From: Panacagrimonas sp965216805 | GTDB lineage: Bacteria; Pseudomonadota; Gammaproteobacteria; Nevskiales; Nevskiaceae | Reading direction: 5' to 3' | NCBI RefSeq assembly: GCF_965216805.1 | Contig: NZ_CBDCGN010000003.1 | Span: 1,240,001 to 1,304,000, forward strand | Length of the DNA: 64,000 nt | Shown: one piece after another, positions 42,807-50,557 of the stretch | Layout: each line of letters opens with the position of its first letter | How positions within the stretch are numbered: the first letter of the stretch is position 1 | Translations under genes and position numbers: made by a program | Notes under the pieces: generated by a model | What the model saw: the letters and a program-made list of their open reading frames with translations, nothing else | Databases searched by the model: none | Told to the model about the DNA's origin: nothing

Positions 42807-43793
42807 ATGGGCACCAAACGCTGGATGCTGCCTGACGGCATGGAAGAAGTACTGCCGCCGGTTTCCTGGCAGCTGGAAGAACTGCGCCGCCGGCTGCTGG
42901 ATCACTACCGCGGATCCGGGTACGAGCTGATCCTGCCGCCGCTGGTAGAGCATCTCGACGCCCTGCTCACCGGCACCGGGCACGATCTGGAACGCCAGAC
43001 CTTCAAGTTCGCCGATCCGCAGGGTGGGCGCATGCTGGGCTTGCGGGCCGACATGACGCCGCAGGCCGCGCGCATTGCCGCCCGCCGTTACGCCGATCGT
43101 CAGGTCGTGCGGCTGTGCTATCTGGGCACGGTGCTGCGCACCGCGCCGGACCATCCGGGCGGACCGCGCTCGCCGCGCCAGGTCGGTTGCGAACTGTTCG
43201 GCGAGCCCGACCTGTCGGCGGATCTGGAGGTGCTGCGGCTGATGCTGCGCACCCTGGAGCTGGCCGGCGCGCGCGAACTGCATCTGGACCTGGGGCACGT
43301 CGATATCTATCGCGCCGTGATCGCCAGCGTCGCCTTGGATATCGAAGACGAAAACGCGCTGTTCGAGATCCTGCAGCGCAAGTCGCATCCCGACCTTGCC
43401 GACTTCGGTCGCGCCCGCGGTCTGGACAGCGCGGCGCAGATGCTGGCATCCCTGATGGACCTCAACGGCGACGTGTCGGTGCTGCAACGCGCGCGGCAGG
43501 CGCTGGTTGTGGATGCGACCGTCGATGCGGCGCTGCGTACGCTCGAACGAACCGCGCAGCATCTGTCGCGCGAGTTCCCGTCGGTACCGATCCATGTCGA
43601 TCTGGCCGAACTGCGCGGCCTTCGCTATCACACCGGACTGGTGTTCGCCGCCTTCGTCCCCGGGTTTGGCCGCGAACTGGCACGCGGCGGGCGCTACGAT
43701 GGCGTCGGTCGCGAGTTCGGTCGCGCGCTGCCGGCGACCGGCTTTTCTGCCGACATGAACGAACTGCTGCGGCTTGGCGAAAGCGGACAGTAG
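42807..43793 (+). CDS. hisZ: ATP phosphoribosyltransferase regulatory subunit HisZ
   Basis: A 328-residue histidyl-tRNA-synthetase-like subunit needed by the short form of HisG for the first step of histidine synthesis. The class II core is visible (GYELILPPLVEHLDALL, ADMTPQAARIA, GVGREFGRALPATGFS), but the C-terminal anticodon domain of HisS is missing, as expected for HisZ. It sits between the DUF2065 gene and purA, where hisZ is often found, and implies a short hisG elsewhere in the genome. Confidence 0.92.
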   Translation: MGTKRWMLPDGMEEVLPPVSWQLEELRRRLLDHYRGSGYELILPPLVEHLDALLTGTGHDLERQTFKFADPQGGRMLGLRADMTPQAARIAARRYADRQVVRLCYLGTVLRTAPDHPGGPRSPRQVGCELFGEPDLSADLEVLRLMLRTLELAGARELHLDLGHVDIYRAVIASVALDIEDENALFEILQRKSHPDLADFGRARGLDSAAQMLASLMDLNGDVSVLQRARQALVVDATVDAALRTLERTAQHLSREFPSVPIHVDLAELRGLRYHTGLVFAAFVPGFGRELARGGRYDGVGREFGRALPATGFSADMNELLRLGESGQ

Positions 43794-43802
43794 CGTTGCA
43801 GT

Positions 43803-43905
43803 AGCGTTAAAGAATCACGCAAAGGCGCAGAGGGGCACAGGCGCGGACAAAAGCTTTGCGTGACATTTTTGCATCCTCGCATTCTTTGCGTGGTTCTTGA
43901 AAAGG
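43803..43905. repeat. Intergenic repeat, 'AACGCAAAGG' family, copy 2
   Basis: AAAGAATCACGCAAAGGCGC (from 43809) is mirrored by TTCTTTGCGTGGTTCTTGAAAA at 43882-43903. It fills most of the hisZ-purA gap and is related to the repeats at 14974-15080 and 48674-48811. Confidence 0.55.
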
Positions 43906-43913
43906 TCTGAGAA

Positions 43914-45206
43914 ATGGGCAAAAGCGTAGTCGTCATCGGCGCCCAATGGGGTGATGAAGGCAAGGGCAAGGTGGTGGACCTGCTGACGGATCGTGTCCAG
44001 GCAGTGGTGCGCTTCCAGGGCGGGCACAACGCCGGCCACACGCTGGTGATCAACGGCGTCAAGACCGCTCTGAACCTGATCCCCTCCGGCATCATGCGGC
44101 CCGGCGTGGCCTGCCTGATCGGCAACGGCGTGGTGCTGTCGCTGCCGGACCTGGTCAAGGAGATCGAAAAGGTCGAGGCCACCGGCGCGTCGGTGCGCGA
44201 TCGCCTGCGTATATCCGAAGCCACGCCGCTGGTGCTGCCGGTCCACGCCAAGCTCGACCAGGCGCGTGAAAAAGCGCGCGGCGAGGCCAAGATCGGCACC
44301 ACCGGCAAGGGCATCGGCCCGGCGTACGAGGACAAGGTGGCGCGTCGCGCGATCCGCGTCGGCGATCTGTTCCATCGCGAACAGTTGGCGGCCAAGCTCG
44401 GCGAGCTGCTGGCCTTCCACAATTTCGTGCTGATCAACTATTTCAAGGAAGCGCCGGTCGATTTTCAGCAGACCCTGGACGATCTGTTGCGCGACGCAGA
44501 CATCGTCAAGCCGATGGTGTCGGATGTCACCGAATTGCTGCGCCTGCATCTGCGCCGCGGCGACAACGTGCTGTTCGAAGGCGCCCAAGGCGCGCTGCTG
44601 GACATCGACCACGGCACCTATCCCTACGTGACTTCCAGCAACACCACCGCCGGTGGCGCGGCGACCGGTACCGGCGTCGGCCCCCGCGAACTCGACTACG
44701 TGCTGGGCATCGTCAAAGCCTACGCCACGCGCGTCGGATCGGGACCGTTCCCGACCGAGCTGGACAACGACGTCGGCCAGGCCATCCGCGACAAGGGCCA
44801 AGAATATGGCACCGTCACCAAGCGTCCGCGCCGGTGCGGCTGGTTCGACGCAGTGGCGGCGCGCCGGTCTATCTTCAACAACAGCGTCACCGGCCTGTGC
44901 GTGACCAAGCTCGATGTGCTGGACGACCTGGATGTCATCCGCATCTGCACCGGTTATCGCCTGAACGGCCAGCCGGTGATGGTGCCGCCGATCGGTGCCG
45001 AAGGTTTCGGCAAGGTCGAAGCGGTGTACGAGGAAATGCCGGGCTGGAAAAGCAACACCTACGGCGTCACCCGCCACCAGGACCTGCCGGTTGCAGCGCA
45101 GCGCTACCTGCAGCGCATGCAGGAGGTGACCGAAACCGAAATCGCGCTGATTTCCACCGGGCCCGATCGCGATCACACCATGGTGCTGCGCAACCCGTTC
45201 GATTGA
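43914..45206 (+). CDS. purA: Adenylosuccinate synthetase
   Basis: Forms adenylosuccinate from IMP, aspartate and GTP. It is 430 residues with the invariant N-terminal loop GAQWGDEGKGKVVDLL (catalytic Asp/Lys), GHNAGHTLVI (catalytic His), the IMP-binding GTTGKGIGPAYEDK, and GAQGALLDIDHGTYPYVTSS. The frame is complete and of standard length. Confidence 0.97.
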   Translation: MGKSVVVIGAQWGDEGKGKVVDLLTDRVQAVVRFQGGHNAGHTLVINGVKTALNLIPSGIMRPGVACLIGNGVVLSLPDLVKEIEKVEATGASVRDRLRISEATPLVLPVHAKLDQAREKARGEAKIGTTGKGIGPAYEDKVARRAIRVGDLFHREQLAAKLGELLAFHNFVLINYFKEAPVDFQQTLDDLLRDADIVKPMVSDVTELLRLHLRRGDNVLFEGAQGALLDIDHGTYPYVTSSNTTAGGAATGTGVGPRELDYVLGIVKAYATRVGSGPFPTELDNDVGQAIRDKGQEYGTVTKRPRRCGWFDAVAARRSIFNNSVTGLCVTKLDVLDDLDVIRICTGYRLNGQPVMVPPIGAEGFGKVEAVYEEMPGWKSNTYGVTRHQDLPVAAQRYLQRMQEVTETEIALISTGPDRDHTMVLRNPFD

Positions 45207-45280
45207 ACCGTCTTCGGTAACCGGCTGCGCGCATTCCAGCTTGCCGAGCGGTCTTGCACCGGCGCCCGCGCGCGGATGTG

Positions 45281-45868
45281 TCAGCGCTGGCGTCGCCGGT
45301 AGTTCTCCGGCGCCTCGAACGTGCCGGACCAGACACCGAGTTTCGATCGACGTGCGCGCGCCTGGTCGCTGGCGTAAGCACCGTCGCTGTAGCGTCGATA
45401 GTCCAGCGCCCAGCCCTGGCGCACCATCCAGCGGTTGAGTTCCTGGTCGCTAACCTGGCAACGACCGACCAGACGCCCATGGCTATCGGTGTCCACTGTG
45501 CGACAACTCACCGTGCGTCCGTCCACGCGCGTTCGCAGCGCCTGCGCCGCTGCGCGGCCGCAAGACCAGCGCCGGCCGTCGCGGGTGCAGCTCTGGCTGC
45601 CCTCGGGGGCGTCGATGCCCCACAGACGAACGCGCCGGCCGTCGATTTCCAGGCTGTCGCCGTCGACCACCACGGCGTCGCCGCGCACGGTCGACGCCGC
45701 GTTTTCTGCGCCGACCCACAGCAGCAGGCACAGCAGATGCAGGATCGCCGTCGGCAGCTTCGTCGCGAAAACGCCGGGGGGTAAGGATGACGCGGAGGAG
45801 CGCCGGTACGCGCTCGTCGGCCTTTTTGGCGCACCGCACGACGGACTCGATGGCCGATCCCGTTTCAT
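45281..45868 (-). CDS. Secreted thermonuclease-like (SNase) protein
   Basis: Staphylococcal-nuclease-fold protein that may cleave nucleic acid outside the cytoplasm. A hydrophobic segment (about residues 38-58 from the ATG at 45868) is followed by the TNase domain: VVDGDSLEIDGRRVRLWGIDAPE (catalytic Asp/Arg), CGRAAAQALR, SHGRLVGRCQV and the ending ARRSKLGVW. The basic 37-residue stretch before the hydrophobic segment suggests that the true start may be downstream, at a codon I cannot fix. It is divergent from dnaB. Confidence 0.8.
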   Translation of the reverse strand: MKRDRPSSPSCGAPKRPTSAYRRSSASSLPPGVFATKLPTAILHLLCLLLWVGAENAASTVRGDAVVVDGDSLEIDGRRVRLWGIDAPEGSQSCTRDGRRWSCGRAAAQALRTRVDGRTVSCRTVDTDSHGRLVGRCQVSDQELNRWMVRQGWALDYRRYSDGAYASDQARARRSKLGVWSGTFEAPENYRRRQR

Positions 45869-46040
45869 TCTCGGAACTCGCGCGTCGTAGCGGGTGGAGG
45901 GTTCATTGCGGACAAAGATTAACGCAGCGTCGAATCGCACAGCACCGCCACATTCAACACACAGACTTACCCCCCGTGGCAGGCCTGCCCCGGCGGTAAA
46001 CTGCCGGTCCCGGCTGTCCCGCCCAGTGCTTCCGCGACCC

Positions 46041-47402
46041 ATGGCCCAAATCCGACCGCTGACGGCGCAGACGCGCCAGGCGCCCTATTCGATCGAAGCC
46101 GAGCAATCGGTGCTCGGAGGCGTGCTGCTGGACAACCGCACCTGGAACGACATCGCCGATCGCCTGGGCGAGAACGACTTCTATCGCGCCGATCACCAAC
46201 TGATCTGGCGATCGATCTCCGAACTGGTCTCCGGCGGCAAGCCCTGCGATTTCGTCACGCTCAGCGAGCACCTGCGCGCGCGCAATCTGCTCGAGGAAGC
46301 CGGCGGACTGGCCTATCTGGGGTCCCTGGCCAACGACACGCCCAGCGCTGCCAATGTGTCGGCCTACGCCGACATCGTGCGCGAACGCTCGGTGCTGCGC
46401 AGCCTGGTGGCGGCCGGCGGCGACATCGCCGAACTGGGCTACCGGCCGGAAGGACGCGAGGCGGGTGAGTTGATCGATCATGCCGAGCAGAAGGTCTTCG
46501 CCATCCGCGAGCACGGCGCCAAGGCACGGTCGGACTATTTCGGCATGCCGGCGGTCCTCGACCAGGTGTTCGAACGCATCGATGCCGCGCGCCTGAACCC
46601 GCAGGGTGCCACCGGGCTGCCGACCGGTTTCATCGAGTTCGACAACAAGACCACCGGCCTGGGGCCAGGCGACCTGATGATCCTGGCGGCGCGTCCGTCC
46701 ATGGGCAAGACCTCGCTGGCGATGAACATCGCCGAGTACGTGGCCTTCGACCGGCGCGAGGCGGTGGCCATGTTCAGCATGGAAATGAGCGCCGAACAAT
46801 TGGGTTTCCGCGTGCTGTCCTCGCGCAGCGGCATTCCGCTGCACAAGTTGCGCAACGGCGACCTCAACGATCAGGAGATGGATCACCTGGTGTGGGCCAT
46901 CGGCCGTCTGCGCGAAGCGCCGCTGTTCATCGACGAAACCGGCGGCCTGTCGCCGATGGACCTGCGCGCCAAGGCGCGGCGCCTGGCCATGCGCGAAAAC
47001 CTCAAGCTGCTGATCGTGGATTACATCCAGCTCATGCAGGTGCCCGGCATGCGCGACAACCGCGTGCAGGAAATCAGCGAGATCTCGCGCCAGTTGAAGG
47101 GCCTGGCCAAGGAACTGGCGATTCCCGTCATCGCGCTGTCGCAGCTCAACCGCGGGGTAGAGCAGCGCGACAACAAGCGGCCGCGCATGTCGGACCTGCG
47201 CGAGTCCGGCGGTATCGAGCAGGACGCTGATCTGGTGGTGTTCATCTACCGCGATTGGGTCTACAACAAGACCTCCGACGAGCGCGATGCCGAAGTCATC
47301 ATCGCCAAGCAGCGTAATGGTCCGCTGGCGACCATCCCGGTGCAGTTCATCGGCGCCAATACCAAATTCGAGAATCCGGTGGGCGGAGCGCCCTACGAAT
47401 GA
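46041..47402 (+). CDS. dnaB: Replicative DNA helicase DnaB
   Basis: Hexameric 5'-3' helicase of the replisome, 453 residues. It has an N-terminal DnaB domain (about 15-120), a linker and a RecA-like C-terminal domain with Walker A AARPSMGKTSLAMNIA (about 213-228), LLIVDYIQLM (Walker B) and SQLNRGVEQR. No intein is seen. The ATG at 46041 gives the usual N-terminus. alr follows, as in E. coli. Confidence 0.96.
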   Translation: MAQIRPLTAQTRQAPYSIEAEQSVLGGVLLDNRTWNDIADRLGENDFYRADHQLIWRSISELVSGGKPCDFVTLSEHLRARNLLEEAGGLAYLGSLANDTPSAANVSAYADIVRERSVLRSLVAAGGDIAELGYRPEGREAGELIDHAEQKVFAIREHGAKARSDYFGMPAVLDQVFERIDAARLNPQGATGLPTGFIEFDNKTTGLGPGDLMILAARPSMGKTSLAMNIAEYVAFDRREAVAMFSMEMSAEQLGFRVLSSRSGIPLHKLRNGDLNDQEMDHLVWAIGRLREAPLFIDETGGLSPMDLRAKARRLAMRENLKLLIVDYIQLMQVPGMRDNRVQEISEISRQLKGLAKELAIPVIALSQLNRGVEQRDNKRPRMSDLRESGGIEQDADLVVFIYRDWVYNKTSDERDAEVIIAKQRNGPLATIPVQFIGANTKFENPVGGAPYE

Positions 47403-47430
47403 CGCGGCGTGCCGCGGCCGCAACGTCGCC

Positions 47431-48519
47431 ATGATTCCGAGAGTGACCGCCACCGTCGATCTGGCCGCCGTCCGCCACAACCTGGCGCAGGTGCGCCGGC
47501 TGGCGCCGCGCTCGCGGGTGATGGCGGCGGTCAAGGCCGACGCCTACGGTCATGGCGCGGTGCCGGTGGCGCGCACCCTGGACGCGGCCGGCGTGGACAT
47601 GCTGGCGGTCGCCTGCATGGAGGAGGCGCAGGTGCTGCTGGAGTCGCACGTGCAGGCGCCGATCGCGCTGCTGGAAGGCGTGATCTCCACCGACGAGGCG
47701 GCGCTGGCCGCTTACGAAGGTCTGCAGGTCGTGGTTCACGATTTCTGGCAGATCGAGCTGCTGGAGACGATGCCGGCGGAATCCAATATCGCGCTGTGGT
47801 TCAAGCTCGACAGCGGCATGCACCGCCTGGGATTTCCGCTGGACGCGGTGCCGCGCCTGCGCCAGGTCCTGAAGCGTCATCCGGCCTGGCGTTTTCAGGG
47901 CTGGATCACCCACCTGGCGCGCGCTGACGAAACCGATTGCAGTGCCACGCCCGAGCAGATCGCCGCCTTCGACGCGGCGCTGGAAGGCGTGCCCGGGGCG
48001 CGCTCCATCGCCAATTCAGCAGGCCTGATCGCCTGGCCCGATGCGCGGCGCGACTGGGTGCGACCGGGCCTGGCCTTGTACGGTGCCAGTCCGCTGCCGG
48101 GTCAGACTGGCGCCGACCTCGGCTTTCGTCCGGCCCTACGACTGGAAAGCCGTCTGCTGGCGATCCGCACCTACGAGGCCGGCAGCCCCATCGGTTACGG
48201 CGCGGCCTATGTTTGCCCGGAGCGCATGTCGGTGGGCGTGGTGGCGGTGGGCTATGCGGACGGCGTCCATCGCTCGTTCCCGAACGGGACCCCGGTGCTG
48301 CTGCGCGGACGCCGTGCGCCGCTGGCGGGCCGGGTGTCGATGGACATGATCACCGTGGATCTGCGCGGCATCCCCGATGCGCGGGTCGGCGACCCGGTGA
48401 CGATCTGGGGCGACGGTCTGCCTGCGGAGGAGATCGCGGCCTGCGCCGGCACCCTGTCCTATGAGCTGTTCTGCGGACTGACCAATCGCGTGCGATTCCG
48501 CTACGTCGGCGAGGTCTGA
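47431..48519 (+). CDS. alr: Alanine racemase
   Basis: PLP enzyme making D-alanine for peptidoglycan, 362 residues. The PLP lysine lies in AAVKADAYGHGAV (K35), and the second catalytic region VSMDMITVDLRG is present in the C-terminal beta domain. HSNS-like ANSAGLIA binds the PLP phosphate. The ATG at 47431 is 28 bases past the dnaB stop. Confidence 0.95.
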   Translation: MIPRVTATVDLAAVRHNLAQVRRLAPRSRVMAAVKADAYGHGAVPVARTLDAAGVDMLAVACMEEAQVLLESHVQAPIALLEGVISTDEAALAAYEGLQVVVHDFWQIELLETMPAESNIALWFKLDSGMHRLGFPLDAVPRLRQVLKRHPAWRFQGWITHLARADETDCSATPEQIAAFDAALEGVPGARSIANSAGLIAWPDARRDWVRPGLALYGASPLPGQTGADLGFRPALRLESRLLAIRTYEAGSPIGYGAAYVCPERMSVGVVAVGYADGVHRSFPNGTPVLLRGRRAPLAGRVSMDMITVDLRGIPDARVGDPVTIWGDGLPAEEIAACAGTLSYELFCGLTNRVRFRYVGEV

Positions 48520-48946
48520 ACCTGCGGCTGTTCATGCCCTGAAAACCGCGGTGGGACGCGGCTTGCGCGGATGAACACGGATCAACCTCGAAAAAGCATT
48601 TGCCACGGATTGCACGGATGACACGGATTGAAAATCGGCGACTTGCCAGCGCCAATCAACCTACCAAAAGCGGTTGAACGCAAAGGACGCAAAGACCAGC
48701 AAGCAAGGCGCAAATGAAAACACTGTGGACTGCGTTCACCCATCTGGTGCAGGGCGCCGTCCAGAAAATCCTTGGCGTCCGTTCTGTTGGTTTCGCGGCT
48801 TTGCGTTGAAATGCGGCTTCCAGTCGAGGCACCCGATCGGTGCAGCAAAGATTCTCGGCAGATTTATGTTTTGATCCGCGTTGATCCGTGTTGATCCGTG
48901 AAATCCGCGGCAAGGGCGTTTTCCCGGGTTGGAAAGCGCCGTGCAA
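48520..48946. repeat. Nested intergenic repeats between alr and the FHA gene
   Basis: No gene is seen. Outer arms with CGGATGAACACGGATCAAC (48569-48587) and CACGGAT units (48604-48630) face GATCCGCGTTGATCCGTG... at 48872-48909. Inner arms TTGAACGCAAAGGACGCAAAG (48674-48694) face CTTTGCGTTGAA at 48799-48810. The inner pair is copy 3 of the 'AACGCAAAGG' family. Confidence 0.6.
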
Positions 48947-49681
48947 TCAGCCGACCCGCATGTACTGCATGCGGGTGCCGGCCAGATCGATCTGATCCTG
49001 GTCGTTGAGCTTGTGCGGCTGGTCGTCGATCTCGCGGCCGTTGAGCATCAGTCGCTTTCCGCTGCTCGCGCCCACCTGCACGATGTAGTAACCGTCGGCA
49101 CGGCGCGTGATGGCCGCCACCTGCACACCGGGCCGGCCGATGGTGGTGAGCGGTTTGACCAGCTCCAGTTCGCGACCCAGGTTGGGGCCGCTGATCAGCC
49201 GCAGCTTGCCCAGGACCGGCTTGGGCGGTGCGGCCAGGGTGGAGGGGTTCAGGTTGCCCGGATTGGGTCGCGGCATCGGCCTGGCGGCGGGCGCAGAGGG
49301 CGAGGTGGCAGGCACTGAGGGCATCGACGGTACGGGCGCGAACGATCGCGCCGGACGCAGGATCATGGTGCGATCGTCGGCCGGCTCTGCGTTCGGATTG
49401 CCCAGGAAACGCAGGCTGTTGCGCCCCAGCGACACGATGTCGCCGTGCGCCAGCGCGTGGCGCACAACGGTCTGGCCGTTGACCTGGGTGCCGTTGGTGG
49501 AGCCCAGGTCTTCCAGGAAGGAATCGTCGAGGATGGTGACGATCACCGCATGGCGGCTGGACACTGCCTTGTCCGCCAGCACGATGTCGTTGCCGACCTG
49601 GCGGCCGATGGTGACGCGCTCCTTGTCGAGCTCGAAATCATAGGTCCGGCCCTCGGTGTCGGTGATGACAAGCTTGCTCAT
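48947..49681 (-). CDS. Double FHA-domain protein
   Basis: A 244-residue phosphothreonine-binding protein. FHA domain 1 spans about residues 20-90 with GRQVGNDIVLADKAVSSRH and DLGSTNGTQVNG, the canonical G-R, S-S-R-H and N-G motifs. A Pro/Ala-rich linker (about 105-150) leads to a second, degenerate FHA-like domain (about 155-240), lacking the SSRH motif. It is the last gene of the kinase/phosphatase/FHA set and would read phosphothreonines made by the neighbouring kinase. No secretion-system genes accompany it. Confidence 0.88.
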   Translation of the reverse strand: MSKLVITDTEGRTYDFELDKERVTIGRQVGNDIVLADKAVSSRHAVIVTILDDSFLEDLGSTNGTQVNGQTVVRHALAHGDIVSLGRNSLRFLGNPNAEPADDRTMILRPARSFAPVPSMPSVPATSPSAPAARPMPRPNPGNLNPSTLAAPPKPVLGKLRLISGPNLGRELELVKPLTTIGRPGVQVAAITRRADGYYIVQVGASSGKRLMLNGREIDDQPHKLNDQDQIDLAGTRMQYMRVG

Positions 49682-49725
49682 GACGCTTCCCCAGAACCGC
49701 TTGGTTGTACCCGTTGTGCGAAAAA

Positions 49726-50547
49726 TCAGATCCAGTCCAGCAGCCTTGCGTACCAGGCGCGCCCTCGGCCGAAGGGCCGATCAACCCGCGCCAGGATTAC
49801 CGACACGTTGTCCTTGCCTCCCTGGGCCAGGGCCAGATCCACCAGGTTTCCGGCCGCGGCCGGCAAGTCGTCGCCGTAGCGGTGCAAGCTTAATCGCATC
49901 GCTTCGTCCGGCACCATGTCGCTGAGCCCGTCCGAGCACAGCAACAGGAAATCGCCCACGTCCAGGGCTTCCTCGGTCACGTCCACCTTCACTTGCGGGT
50001 CCACCCCCAGCGCGCGAGTGACGATGTTCTTGCGCACCATGGTGGCGGCGTCTTCGCGGCTGAAGTGGCCCTTCGCGACCAGTTCTTCCAGCAGCGAATG
50101 GTCGCGGGTGACCTGGCGCAACTGGCCGAAGCGATAGCGGTAAAGGCGCGAGTCGCCGACGTGGGCGACAACCATGCGGTTGTCGTGCAACAGCACTGCG
50201 ACCACCGTGGTACCCATGCCGGCCATCTGTGCGTCGGACTGCGCGGCCCGGAAGATGGCCTGATGCGCGGCCTGCACGGCGTGCTCCAGCAACACCGCCT
50301 CCGGCGAGGGGCCGTCCTGACGGACCCGCGCCGACAGGGACGACTCTTGCCACTCTGTGCGCACGACATCGACGATGGTGCGGACGGCGATCTGACTGGC
50401 GACCTCGCCGGCGTTGTAGCCGCCCATGCCATCGGCCAGCACCAACAGGCCGATTTCCGGATCTTCGGCGACCGAGTCCTCGTTGTTGCCGCGCACCTTG
50501 CCGACATCGGTGCACAGCGCGGTGGCGATGCGATTGCCCAGGGCCAT
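49726..50547 (-). CDS. PP2C-family Ser/Thr protein phosphatase
   Basis: Metal-dependent phosphatase of 273 residues. PP2C motifs are visible: the metal-binding VLADGMGGYNAGEVAS, GMGTTVVAVLL, VAHVGDSRLYRYR, LLLCSDGLSDMV and GGKDNVSVILAR. The ATG at 50547 is used as the core begins within ten residues (RIATALCTDVGKVRGNNEDS). It starts ten bases after the kinase stop and likely reverses that kinase's action. Confidence 0.93.
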   Translation of the reverse strand: MALGNRIATALCTDVGKVRGNNEDSVAEDPEIGLLVLADGMGGYNAGEVASQIAVRTIVDVVRTEWQESSLSARVRQDGPSPEAVLLEHAVQAAHQAIFRAAQSDAQMAGMGTTVVAVLLHDNRMVVAHVGDSRLYRYRFGQLRQVTRDHSLLEELVAKGHFSREDAATMVRKNIVTRALGVDPQVKVDVTEEALDVGDFLLLCSDGLSDMVPDEAMRLSLHRYGDDLPAAAGNLVDLALAQGGKDNVSVILARVDRPFGRGRAWYARLLDWI

Positions 50548-50557
50548 GTCAGTACAG

